Positions 1-13,091 of a stretch of 16,265 nucleotides of DNA are shown here, piece by piece. The notes beneath the pieces were generated by a model, which made no database searches, was not told the origin of the DNA, and saw only the letters and a list, made by a program, of their open reading frames with translations. The position numbers were made by a program, and so were the translations under genes. Numbering within the stretch: position 1 is the stretch's first letter; each line of letters starts with the position of its first letter. Origin of the DNA: Gryganskiella cystojenkinii (lineage: Eukaryota > Mortierellomycota > Mortierellomycetes > Mortierellales > Mortierellaceae); contig JAAAIG010000740.1 of NCBI GenBank assembly GCA_015852425.1, forward strand, positions 1 through 16,265, written 5' to 3'.

Positions 1-372
1 TCTTACCTTTCGATGGTCTTTGGCCACTTGTTTTTCGAAGAGTGTTGAGGGAGGAGAAGCGTAGGAAGAGACGAGGAAGGAGGAAGGAAAGCAGAAAGAA
101 TGAAGAAGAGACAAGAGAGAAAGCGCGAGAAATAACGCCTGGGCGCGTTTAAAAAGGAGAAGAAGAGCAGTCACGGCCAGAGAGGCAGAGGACGGACTGT
201 TAATTTGCCGTGTGAAATTAATGGTGGCGAGGAGTCAAAAGAGAAATTCGAAATTCTCGTTTGGTGTACTGTACACCATAATAACGCATAACAATAGCAC
301 TCCCACGTTACAGCTTACTATTCCACTCGATTTCATTTGATTCATTCGCACCCATCTTTGTCGAGTCATTTC
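1..372. other. Divergent promoter region with probable first-exon tail of an off-window minus-strand gene
   Basis: No open reading frame of interest lies here. Read on the minus strand, positions 8-135 are strongly pyrimidine-rich, like the leaders of the other genes in the window. The first bases give a good 5' splice donor on the minus strand (cgaaag then gtaaga, GT at 6-5). I infer the 5' exon, probably untranslated, of a gene whose body lies left of the window. There is no minus-strand ATG between positions 1 and about 275, which fits a leader exon. A TTTAAA-like element sits near 149-155. The remaining bases, about 160-372, would then be a promoter shared with the plus-strand synthase gene. 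This is inference from composition and one splice site. Confidence 0.35.
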
Positions 373-1529
373 ATGTCATCGCGGAAAACGACATGCTCCA
401 TACTCATGCTCAAGGAGCGGACCGAGACAGCTGATCCCGACAACCAGGACCAACCCAGGGACCTCTACGAGAACGCGCTCCGGACTGCGTTTGCAAAAGA
501 CAGACAAGACAGTCTTGACTTCGATCTGACTTATTTAGCCCCGCTGGCAGTCCTGACCAAGGAACCCTCTGTACTCTCCCAGTCAATCGCCTCGGGATTA
601 CCGCCCCTATCGGCGGATGTTACCACTAAACGATCACTCTGGGCGTTTGCTGTCACCTCCCAGAACGCGGTCCGAGCTATTGTTCAAGCACTCGAAAATC
701 AACCAGACCTCGGTAAACCCCTGACCTGTGACAAGTTCCCTTACCAAGATGCACAAGAATAGATTTGCCCGTCATGTCTGACTGCCTCATTTTCCTCCTC
801 TCTTCCTTTTAATAAGCCATCCGAGACTCCTGGCTCCGGATACCCATTTATTCACTCACAGGAACAACGCTGGCAAGTGTCCAAAAAGCAGGATTCAGAA
901 ACATCAACACAGCCCCGGGTCGAAAAGAGAGCGATGACCAGGAACCAACCGGACCCTTTTACAATGCAGAACATCTCGTCGATTTCTTGGTCTCGTTCGA
1001 TTGGCCTCGACCTACTCAAGGTACCTCTCCACCAGAGCTATGGTTCCTTGCAGGCGAGACTCGGATGAAGACCCTGGCCGAAAAGTTGACTGCACATAAC
1101 CGACCGTTCCAAGAGATTGTCGTCTACGAGACAGGACCACGACCGGGATTCGGTCCAGAACTGCAGCAGTGGTTGGATCAAAAAGATACCGCGACCGATT
1201 TAGTTGATACCCAAGGCCGGCCCGAGACACGACAACACCTGATCTGGCTCGTAGGATTTAGTCCGCGTGGTGTTGACCTGACATGGTCCACTCTAGTCGA
1301 CCATCTTTCAATAGTATCAACAACGAGTCCTTCGGGAACTCGGATCCAATGGGCCGCTATCGGACAAACGACGGCGAAACGTATCAACGAGCTTTTGGCC
1401 ACATTGGACAGCTGTCATCACAAAATCGAGTCAACCATTGCAGTGGCCAAGGCACCCAATCCAACAGCACTGGCGGAGGCCATTTACTCTTGCTCAAGTA
1501 GTGACAGTCAAATTTCCAAAGACAAATAA
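373..1529 (+). CDS. HEM4: Uroporphyrinogen-III synthase (two exons)
   Basis: This enzyme closes and isomerises hydroxymethylbilane to uroporphyrinogen III, the fourth step of haem synthesis, in the cytosol. Exons 373-712 and 817-1529 give about 350 residues, somewhat above the usual 260-310. The acceptor at 815-816 follows a long pyrimidine tract. Splicing joins the N-terminal half (SILMLKERTE, then WAFAVTSQNAVRAIV) to IPIYSLTGTTLASVQKAGF, the expected strand plus G-x-T-T turn (around residue 129). Further family landmarks are NAEHLVDFL, PPELWFLAGETR, VVYET (Tyr217) and WAAIGQTTAKRI (Thr298/299), then APNPTALAEAI near the C-terminus. Start: the frame is open upstream but ATG 373 is its first ATG. 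A second in-phase donor exists at 728, so exon 1 may be 15 bases longer. It converges on the ATPase gene. Confidence 0.85.
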
Positions 1530-1530
1530 A
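1525..1530 (+). terminator. Poly(A) signal AATAAA overlapping the HEM4 stop codon
   Basis: A canonical AATAAA hexamer overlaps the TAA stop at 1527-1529 and is followed by a T-rich stretch at 1571-1592. It lies in the 82-base gap between the two convergent stop codons, so the 3' UTRs of the two genes very likely overlap. Confidence 0.5.
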
Positions 1531-1611
1531 TGATCATAAAAGTGTTGGTGCTGTAGCGGGTCAAAATGCATTTTGTTTTAATTTTTTTTTATACATGAGC
1601 GTTTTCTAAGT

Positions 1612-4951
<3,340 letters not shown>

Positions 4952-5081
4952 GGGAAAAAGAGTTTTCAATGTATTAAAATGAGCGTGTCTAGTGGTACAA
5001 ATAAAGAAGACAGGGTGGAATGGTGTTTCCTCGGCGTTAATGGTTGCCAGAGAGGATGTGGAGCAGTGGTTGGCTGAGGAT

Positions 5082-5096
5082 GAGAGAGAGAGAGAG
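5082..5096. repeat. (GA)n / (CT)n dinucleotide run
   Basis: Fifteen bases of perfect GA alternation on the plus strand. It lies in the presumed 5' leader of the minus-strand RIX7 gene, where it reads as a CT repeat. Such tracts are common in fungal leaders and promoters. Confidence 0.8.
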
Positions 5097-5626
5097 TTGA
5101 CCCTTCTTTGAGTATGATGGCACAAAATGGGCGATGGTTCTACTTCTGCCTCTGTTTCAGGGACACACCACCACACTTCAGCAAAAAAAAAAAGAAAGCT
5201 GGAGTAAACATTAGTGACTGCTCCTAAAGATACAAGTCACTAACTCCAAAAAGAAATTGGTGGCGCACATTTTTCGCTCGCAAATACGATAAAAAGTCGC
5301 GTTCACACCATTCTACGACTTCGCCATATATCCATGCTGCCGCTGTTGTTTCTCAAAGAAAACCTACGATAGAACTCATAGCTGTTTGGTCTCTCTAGGA
5401 TGAAGGCGCTCCATCAACGTTTCCTCACTTGTCCCTTACTTACTTCAACAATGAGACAAACCTCCCGTGCCAAATTTTTTTGTGCCCTTCGCGGTCGACG
5501 ATTGGATGTCGCGGTCTCATGCAAACCTCAACTTCTCTTTCTCCCAATTTTTTTTCACTTTCCTTGATGTTTCCTTGTTCCCTTCAAGAAAAAAAACTCC
5601 GACACCATTCCCTTCCCTCTTCTTTG

Positions 5627-5633
5627 TATATAT
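5627..5633 (+). promoter_or_regulatory. TATA box of the large repeat-protein gene
   Basis: TATATAT lies 121 bases upstream of the ATG at 5754, in a pyrimidine-rich stretch. Initiation 30-70 bases downstream would give a short leader of about 50-90 bases. The sequence between the element and the ATG contains no other ATG. Confidence 0.5.
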
Positions 5634-5753
5634 CTCTCGCGTTATCTTGTACATAGGGTGTTGTCCATTCATCTTTTTTTTTTGGTTGATACTACTCTCT
5701 CTCACTCTCTTACACGTCGCTTACAAAACTAACCAAGGACGGAAAAAAAATTC

Positions 5754-8700
5754 ATGGAACACGAAGTGAAGCAACAGGCCAAAAAGGCCATTGACACGTT
5801 GTACGGATGGCTCTTCCAAGGTCCTTCTTACGATCCCTTCCCCACGACCGGATCCGCCTGTGTCAAAAATTACGACCCCAGCACTGGTGGGAGTGCCAGC
5901 GGCGAGGGCCACTCTGCTCACGGCAACGGAGGTGGTGCGGGATTCCTTGGCAACTATGCGGACAAGTTACAGGACAAAGTCGCTGGTGTGGTTTCGACTG
6001 CCTCCAGCGCTGCTGCAAACGCAGCATCGAACTTCGCCAGTGGTATCTCTGGTGGTCATGGAGCTGGTCATCATCACCAAAACGGTCACAATGCTAATAA
6101 TCATCATCACTCCCAGGCCTCGATCGGGGGAAATTCTCCCTCGAGCATCCGTAACATTGGTGCGGGAACCGGGGCCGGCGCTGGAGGAAGTGGTCACTCC
6201 TTCTTCTCGACCCTGCAGTCATACCTGAACCCGGAATTCTGGCAAAACCTGTCACCTGCGACAGTGATTGATCGTCTCATTGAGGAGTTGCATGCTCGAT
6301 TCGGGTGGAACCACTGGGCGGAGACTCTAGGAGTTGATCCCAAATGGCTGTTGTTATTACTCTTGTTGCCCTTGTTCTTGATCCTGTTGACGACTTGTTT
6401 GTCCTTGGGTGGTCAGCCGTCCTCGGTAGGCGGTCGATCTCATCCTCATGCTGGTCGAGGGGCTGGTTCTTCTTCGCGACATGATGATGGAGACAAGGAT
6501 GGTCACGGATCATCGTCTTCCTCATCTTCATCATCGTTTTCAAAGCAAGGTGGAGGTTCGTCTTCCAACGCGGGTTCCTCTTCCTCTTCCAACGTTGGAA
6601 AGGGCGGTAAAAACCGGCAGGGCAAGAAAGGAGGTGGAGCTCAGGACAATGGTAAGACGGGTTCTTTTATTTTTATTTTTTTTTGGGTTCGGAGGGTCAG
6701 TGGTTCTCTTGGGGCCGGATTATTGCTGATAACACGCTCTATGCACATGTCTTTTTTTCAACCTGAAATTAGCCGGATCGGCAGGTCAGAATGGTAGTGA
6801 TGCCGGTCAAAAGCACCAACTTCGTAACAGCGACTCTGTATCCGCGTCTGAAACACATCCTGCCCAAGCTCTCGGTGATGATTCTGCTCATAGCACCTCT
6901 CACCATGGTAGCTCTGTTCATGGTAAGAAAGAACACATGCCATTCAGAGTAAGAGAGTATAAAATATTTCATTCTTGTCTTGCTCCCCAAAGCTAACCTG
7001 AGCATCTCTCTTCCCACTCTCCCGCTCCCGCTCCCTGTTCCTCTATACCTTTGTCTCTGCTTAGGCGAAGGTATTGTTTCTTCAGTCATGGAAGGTATTT
7101 TGTCAAACACCTGGGCAGATCCCCATCCCCAGTAGATACCAAGATCCAGCTGGAACTGACGTTCGTGCTTTCCTCGTTTCCTTCTTAACGAATTAGATAT
7201 TGTCGGACAATCGGACGCTCAGCAAGAACAGTCCGAGATTGGGCTCGATAATCGCGATGAATACGTGAACGACGACCATGAAAACAATGCTGCCTCTGAT
7301 GCCATTCTTGATCGTCCTGCCTCCCCCGGTTGGAGACCAATGAAGGACCTTCATGAGACCAACACAGATTTTGTCGAGACTCATCAGCATCATTTTGCTC
7401 CCGGTACTCAGAAGCAAGGACACGCCAGTGGTGCCGCTGGTGGTGCTGCTGGCCATGGTTCGGATTCTCTTGATGCCGATTCTTCCAAGACTCAGATGCG
7501 CACTCGCACTCCTAAAGCTTACAGTTTCAAGGAAGCAGATCGCCATCGCCATCAGCCCCACAATGCCACCCATGTGTTTGGTCAAACCATTGGCGATAAA
7601 GGATCGTCCTCCTCGTCTGGACAGCAGCACGGAGGCTTGGCCTCCAAACTGATGAGTTTTGCAGAGACTCCCGTCTGGAAGAACCTTGATGGAATTTCGG
7701 GTGGTGTCCTCGGATCTGCCTTGGCAACCGTGGCCATGTTGACCAACACTGCCGAGGCTGCTTCAACGACCCTAAAGGACAAAATCCCTCAGTCCTGGAC
7801 TGGTATGATTGTTTTTTTGTTGTCTGCCTCGTTGATCAGCCAAAACTTGTAGGTTCGCACATACTAACTTCTATAACTTCTATTTGTTTTAATATATTTG
7901 AACAGAGTTGACCGAGGACTTGAGAGGTTCGTTCGATGAGGCCTTGAACGAGGGTATAGAGGGTTCCGGTATCGACCAGGACATGAACTGGGGTTTCAGC
8001 AGTAATACCAAGAGGCCAAAGACCACCCTTGGCCAGGCCCCGGCTGCGTCTGCCTCTTCTTCCTCTTCTTCATCTTCATCCAAATCCGCCTCCAACTCTG
8101 GAATTGCCACTGCTTCTGCTGCTACCAAGTCAACCACTAACGCATCCGCCCCTGCAAAGGAGCATAGCATGGCCGCGAATCCTCCTCGTCTTCGACAGAG
8201 AAGTGTCGGTCACGGCCAACCCGGTCTCGCCAGCACCATCGCTACCGCAGCTGCTACGGCCGCTGCCTCGACCTCGACTGCCGGCTCTAGTGGTAAGATC
8301 CCAACCAAGGCCGCCCAAAATCGTTCCCGACACTCTGTCGAAGATATCTCGGTCCAGCGTGGTCCTCTTCCCAAGACAGCGCACAAAGACAGCAAGGGTG
8401 TGAGTGGTGCGGATTCTGCTAGTGACTCTAATGCTTCGACTCCAACGCTTGCCTCGACTCAACAGTTCAAATTTGGCAGCGCTGATCTCTCAAAGGGTTA
8501 TGGTCATGGTCTCGGTGTCGGTCTTGGACACGGACACGATGACGGAAAGAAGGCCGATGCCGGTGAAAAAGCCGAATCCACGGATCCAACTAAGATCGAT
8601 TGGGGTTTAGCCGCTCCTTCGGATCAAGACGGTGAGAAGGCCAAAGCCGAGTCCATGGACTCTCCCTCGCATACGGATCTGAGCCGCCTTCAGTGGGGTT

Positions 8701-11700
8701 CGAACAACAGCAACAAAGGTAGTTCGAGTTCCCATGCCTCTAGTGCGTGGGCACAAAAGGCCAAAGAGGTCGAGGACCACATCGCCAGCAAGGCTCACCA
8801 AACCACACATCAAGATTCAGCCGAGGTCAAAAAGGCGGTTATGAATGCCAAGAAGGTCGCGGATGCTGCTGTGCACTCTGCTTCCAGGACTAAAACAGCC
8901 GTCGCTCAGGACGTCAAGGGGGCTGCCAAGAAGGCCGACGGAGTCGTCAAGAAGATCGAGGATACTGCCAAACATGCCGCTCATGATGTCAAGGCTATCG
9001 TTGGTCAGGTTGTCGATCAGGCCAAGAAAGATTTCGATGCTGACAAGAGCAAGGTCTCCAAGGCCAAAGATACAGTCAAACACGATCTCAAAGCCCAAAC
9101 CGCCAAAGTCGAGGATGCGGTTCAACAGGCCACCAAGGAAGCCAACGCTATTGTCGGTCAAGCTGTCCGTCAGGGCAAAGCCAACGTTGATGCTGCAGCG
9201 GCTTCGGCCCACAAAGCCAAGGATTCTATCCTCCACAGCGCTCGGGATGCGTTCACCAAGGGTGAGGTCGCTCTCGATTCTGCAGAGAAAAGAATCGAGG
9301 CAATTGTTAACGGTGCAGAAAAACGAGCTGGATCAGCCCTGGGTCGCGCTGAAACTGCTGTGGGTGCCGCGGTTCAAGATATCATAAAGACCGCTGAGGG
9401 TGCTGAAGAGCTGATCTTTCAGGCCGCTCATGTCGCTCAGGACGCTGTCGTCGGTGCTGCTGGCGTGATCCCAAAGTCTGTCCATGATGCAGAGGCTGCC
9501 GTTGAGAATGTCGCTCATACTGCCAAAGATACGGTCGACACGGCTCTGACCGCGGCTCAAAAGACCTCGGATGCTGCGTCCAAGAGCATTCACAAGTCTG
9601 CTCATGATGCTCGTGAGGTCGCCGAGGAAGCGGCTACAAAGGCCAAGGAGACCATCGGATCTGCAGTCGGAGCCGCGCAAAAGACTAGGGACGCAGTCGT
9701 TCATGGCGCTCAAGAGAAAGTCAAACAAGCCGAGACGGCCGCCAAGACTGTCGCTCTGGAGGCTAAAAAGACTGTCGATCAGGCGATTGGTTCCGCATAT
9801 CATGCCAAGGATGCGGCAGTTCAACGCGCCAATCAAGTCGCACAGGAGGCCAGGGCGACTGTGGATTCTGCCGTCGGTGCGGCCAAGAATGCGATCGTCC
9901 AGAATGTTGTCACACCTGTCCGTCAAGCCGAGCACATGATCGAGAATGCGGTCGAGATCGGCAAAGGAACTGTCGAGGCTGCGATTCAGGGCGCTCGAGA
10001 GGCCTCGGAAAAGTTGGAAAAGGAATCCAAAAAGATTACTGTGAAATCCCCGGGTGCTGCCAAGGCCGCGTTGGATAATGCGATCGCGACCGCGCACAGG
10101 ACCGAAGATCATGTAGCCAAGAACTTGAAATCGACCGCGAACAGGGTCGAGACGGTTGCTCAAAAGGCTGGTCACGACGCCATAGCTGCTTTGGACTCTG
10201 CTCTGGCCATGGCTCAAAAGACGGAGGACCATGTCGTCAAGAGCTTGAAGAATGCTACTCATCAAAAATCTTCCTCTTCGTGGCCCCAGAAGAAGAAGGG
10301 AAGCTCGACGACCTTGGACCATGGTGATTATGTTTACAGGAACAAGGAGGGGGCGCGCGTTAGCGAACAAGAGGCAGACGAAGGTAGCGATGACGACTAT
10401 GAAAATGACGACGACAACCACAAAGGTTCCGGTAGTGGCAGTATCCTTGCTTCCGCTCCCTCGATTTTCCATAACGCCAAGGTCGCCGCTGCTGCCATGG
10501 TTGCCAAGGCTGCGGATGTCGGTTATGAGAATCTAGATGTGGCAAGGCACAAGATCGAAGACATGGTCGACAACCTGACCGAGAACCTTGCTGGTCACGA
10601 GGAGCCCGCGGAGGACGAGCAAGACGATGATCAGGCCGACACCCCGCGCGCCTCGAATTCAGGATGGACCAAATCCAAGGGCGACTTGCAGAATCTTGAT
10701 GATTACCGTGCCCTGCACAAAGGCTTCCCATCAAAGTCCACCAAGACTGATGTTAAGAAGGCTGGACCCGCTACTACTAGTGCATCCAAGATTGCTGTTC
10801 CATCCACCAAGAGTACCCATTCGTCGTCTTTGCCCTCTAGTCACGCAAATCGAGGCGTCTTCGATTCTGCTCAACACGCCATAGCTGGGGCTACGGACAA
10901 CCTCGCCGATGTCGCCGACAATGTCTCTCAGATGTTAACAGATGCCAAGGACTCGGTCTCTAAGGCCGTGAAAAAAGCCAAGGAGATTGCAGCCGAGACC
11001 AAGAAAGGTATTTCTCACGGTAACAGCGCAGCTCAGCAACACTCTGCCCGTCACACCACTCCTTCCAATCCTGGTCCAGTGCATGTTTCTTCTCTTGCGT
11101 CTGCTCCTTCCTCGTCCAAGAAGGGACACCTCGAGACTGCTCATGCTCCAGCCCAACACATTCCATCTTCGCATGCGACTCCAAAGACTGAAGCTACTAA
11201 GAAAGACCAGAAAAACAAGCATGAGAGTGCATCGACTCGTTGGTCAAAGCCCTCGATCTCCAGCGCATCTTCCGCCGTTACTTATGCTGCTGTTGCTGCT
11301 GCCTCCAAGGAAAGGTCTGAGACTAATGCCGATAAGAAGAAGGCGACTTCGAGCAACGCGTCTCCTTCCTCTTCAGTTGCGAAGGAATCAGACAGAGCTG
11401 GTCATCAAAACAAGAAACCCGAGTCTCACATTTTTAAAGATGTAAACTTGGCCGCTGCCACTTCCCACATAGAGCCCGAGATTTCCGAAGAGGAGCATGC
11501 TTATAAGCCTAACCTGCATAGTCACCATGTGGACAAGGACGGATTCACGATCGTGGAGGATCCTCATCTTGTACATGAGACTGAAGAGAAGAAGTCTGCT
11601 TCCGCTGGCCCTTTCTATGCTCCTACTCACTATTCGTCTCAGAACAAGACTCAACATCATCAGCATCTCCTACCCAAGGATCCCAATCATCGCCATGTTG

Positions 11701-12212
11701 ATACACCGGCGGTCTCTCGCCCCGAGAGTGCTGCCAGCAGCTATCATTCCGGTATCGACACGTCTGCTGTTTATCACTCGTCAACTGAACCGGGATTGAC
11801 GTACAGTGGCGCGGTGCAGTTGAACGTGGACGAGAACGATCATGGTCCTGTTTTGGGTAGGAGTGAGATCCTGATCGCAGGTCCACCTCAGCCATTACCC
11901 CATGGGCCGGACTATGTTCCTCCGCGTACGCATAATAGCGCCCATAGTCAATCGCTCTTCCAGAACGAGGACTTTGTTGTTGCGGTACCAGAGGGGCATC
12001 ATGATCATCATAATCAGCGTGCTCATCGCCAGCGTGCCCACTCCCATGAAGGTCAAGGTACGACACTTGGTGGCGCGTTCTTGGATCTCAGCAACCAGAA
12101 CAAGAAGAACAAGACCAAGGATAGCAAACAAGAGTTCACTGTCGATCAGTATGGCAACAAGGTACCTGTGGTTGCGGCTCGTCGTGACTCTGGGTTTAAT
12201 ATGTTGATGTAG
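5754..12212 (+). CDS. Giant membrane-anchored LEA/apolipoprotein-like repeat protein (probably five exons)
   Basis: I do not recognise a named orthologue. Proposed exons are 5754-6651, 6773-6922, 7065-7094, 7197-7802 and 7906-12212 (about 1,996 residues), all joined in phase 1. In order: an N-terminal segment with a Gly/His-rich stretch (residues 101-119), the short motif PEFWQNLSPATVIDRLIEEL, one strong transmembrane helix at about 198-218 (Leu-rich, after DPKW), Ser/Gly/His-rich disordered sequence, and a weaker hydrophobic segment at about 525-548. A tract of Ala/Lys/Asp/Val-rich amphipathic helix at about 865-1350 has LEA_4- or apolipoprotein-like repeats, followed by two shorter helical blocks and a disordered tail ending DSGFNMLM. 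By analogy with LEA group 3, perilipin and apolipoprotein helices it may coat membranes or lipid droplets or protect against drying; that is inference. Least certain is exon 3, which could be skipped or shortened in frame. Confidence 0.7.
6503..6540 (+). repeat. Poly-Ser coding low-complexity tract
   Basis: A run of TCN serine codons (mixed TCA/TCG/TCC/TCT) codes a stretch of Ser in the disordered region just after the transmembrane helix of the large protein. A second block lies in the last exon near 8056-8085, and shorter ones near 6562-6595. Mixed codon use suggests an old, protein-level low-complexity region, not a recent microsatellite expansion. Confidence 0.7.
7862..7868 (+). other. 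Perfect TACTAAC intron branch site
   Basis: TACTAAC lies in the last intron (7803-7905) of the large gene, 37 bases before the AG acceptor at 7904-7905. It matches the canonical yeast branch-point heptamer. This supports the placement of the intron and therefore the fusion of the 5' exons to the 4.3 kb terminal exon. Confidence 0.8.
8815..10265 (+). repeat. Degenerate tandem repeats coding an 11-residue-based amphipathic helix tract
   Basis: The protein repeat is visible through recurring landmarks. AIVGQ/AIVGQ/AIVNG codons start at 8994, 9147 and 9300, that is 51 residues apart twice. TVD/TIG/TVD/TVD start at 9531, 9651, 9771 and 9858 (40, 40 and 29 residues apart). ALDNAIATA and ALDSALAMA, counted from Leu, start at 10071 and 10191 (40 apart). 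The DNA itself is diverged, so the repeats are ancient. The spacings differ by multiples of 11, the step of LEA-type helices. Confidence 0.8.
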
Positions 12213-12288
12213 GACTATACAAGAAAGAAGACATCAACAGAAAAAAAAAGAGCATGGTCGTTTCTGTTCTACATTAGCTCTTGTTCCG

Positions 12289-12294
12289 AATAAA
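12289..12294 (+). terminator. Poly(A) signal AATAAA of the large repeat-protein gene
   Basis: AATAAA lies 77 bases after the stop codon at 12210-12212, followed by an A-run. It is the first canonical hexamer downstream of the stop and is at a usual distance for a short 3' UTR. Confidence 0.5.
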
Positions 12295-12497
12295 AAAAAT
12301 ATTGATGGCGACATCACTACCTCTTTTTCGCTTTGCAGAACACGAATTGACCAAGATGAAAAAAGTATTGACGACTCCTAGATGTTGAGACCCTACCGAA
12401 AAAAGGGTTTTCCAAAAAGCTTCATCCTTCTTTCCCCTTGTTCCAATCATCATCCTTCATCTTTCCAGGCACTCTCCACCGCCTCTTCTTTCGAACG

Positions 12498-12529
12498 AAA
12501 AAATAAAATAATAAAATAAAATAAAAAAA
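12498..12529. repeat. AAAAT-type low-complexity tract
   Basis: An almost pure A/T run built from AAAAT units (aaaataaaataataaaat and onward). It may act as a poly(dA:dT) nucleosome-excluding element upstream of the Ecl1-type gene, or belong to the 3' flank of the large gene. The sequence alone does not decide. Confidence 0.7.
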
Positions 12530-13091
12530 GTTGTTCTGTGCCCTGACCCCCCATCCCCCTCTTTCTCTCCTCTCTTTGAGTCCCTCCTACTTTACTTCAA
12601 CCCCCTCCGCCCAAACAGCCAGCCCAAGCCCATGAACCCCCTTGGACGAATAATTCATCTGGAGAATGTATCCCTACTTTCGAGCTTTTGTTGATGTTGA
12701 TGATTTTGTTTGTTTTCTGTCCCTTGGTCGTGTGATGAGCTACATTTTCTTAAAAAAAAGAAAAAGTGAGGGAAAGAAACTGTCCTGATGACAAGAGATT
12801 TAAAGGAGGGTGATCCCATGGGGGAAGACAAGGATATCATGGACCTTGATGACCCTTTTATACCGATGTCGGTGACAGGGTCACATCATTGACAGAAAAA
12901 AAACAGGGAAACACAAGCTGGTGGTGGGGAGAGTCGAGCAGGGCAGGTCTGATTGCAGTTGTGCAACCGACATGCAATGCATGGGTAGGAGAGCTACTGT
13001 TTCTTGTGCCTTGGCCGGATGCACACCCGTGTTCCTCAAACAGAACAGACAGGTGTCTGGTTGATCCGATTGCGCCATATTTTCCTTTTGG

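Larger units (their letters stand above)
4952..5753. promoter_or_regulatory. Divergent promoter region between RIX7 (-) and the large repeat-protein gene (+)
   Basis: About 800 bases separate the two ATGs. On the minus strand, 4952-5208 is an ATG-free leader for RIX7 containing a CT dinucleotide run (GA at 5082-5096 on the plus strand). On the plus strand, 5460-5753 is rich in C and T. A clear TATATAT lies at 5627-5633 and should set transcription of the plus gene at about 5660-5700. A 55-codon ATG-initiated open frame (5400-5567) lies upstream of that TATA element and is therefore probably not part of the mRNA. I see no RNA gene here. Confidence 0.5.

Noticed and set aside
4952..5176. 75-residue N-terminal extension of the Rix7 frame upstream of ATG 4951
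   Set aside because: The frame is open but has no ATG; its translation resembles an untranslated C/T-rich leader, and MGKHNKRAGR fits the family start.
5400..5567. 55-codon ATG-initiated open frame before the large gene
   Set aside because: It lies upstream of the TATATAT element at 5627-5633, has no recognisable motif and ends in a T-run translation rich in Phe, so it is probably untranscribed chance sequence.
9333..10472. 379-codon open frame antisense to the repeat tract, and long open frames in other registers there
   Set aside because: These are shadows caused by the biased codon pattern (GCN/AAG/GTC) of the helical repeats on the plus strand; the translations are Leu/Arg/Ser-rich with no domain.
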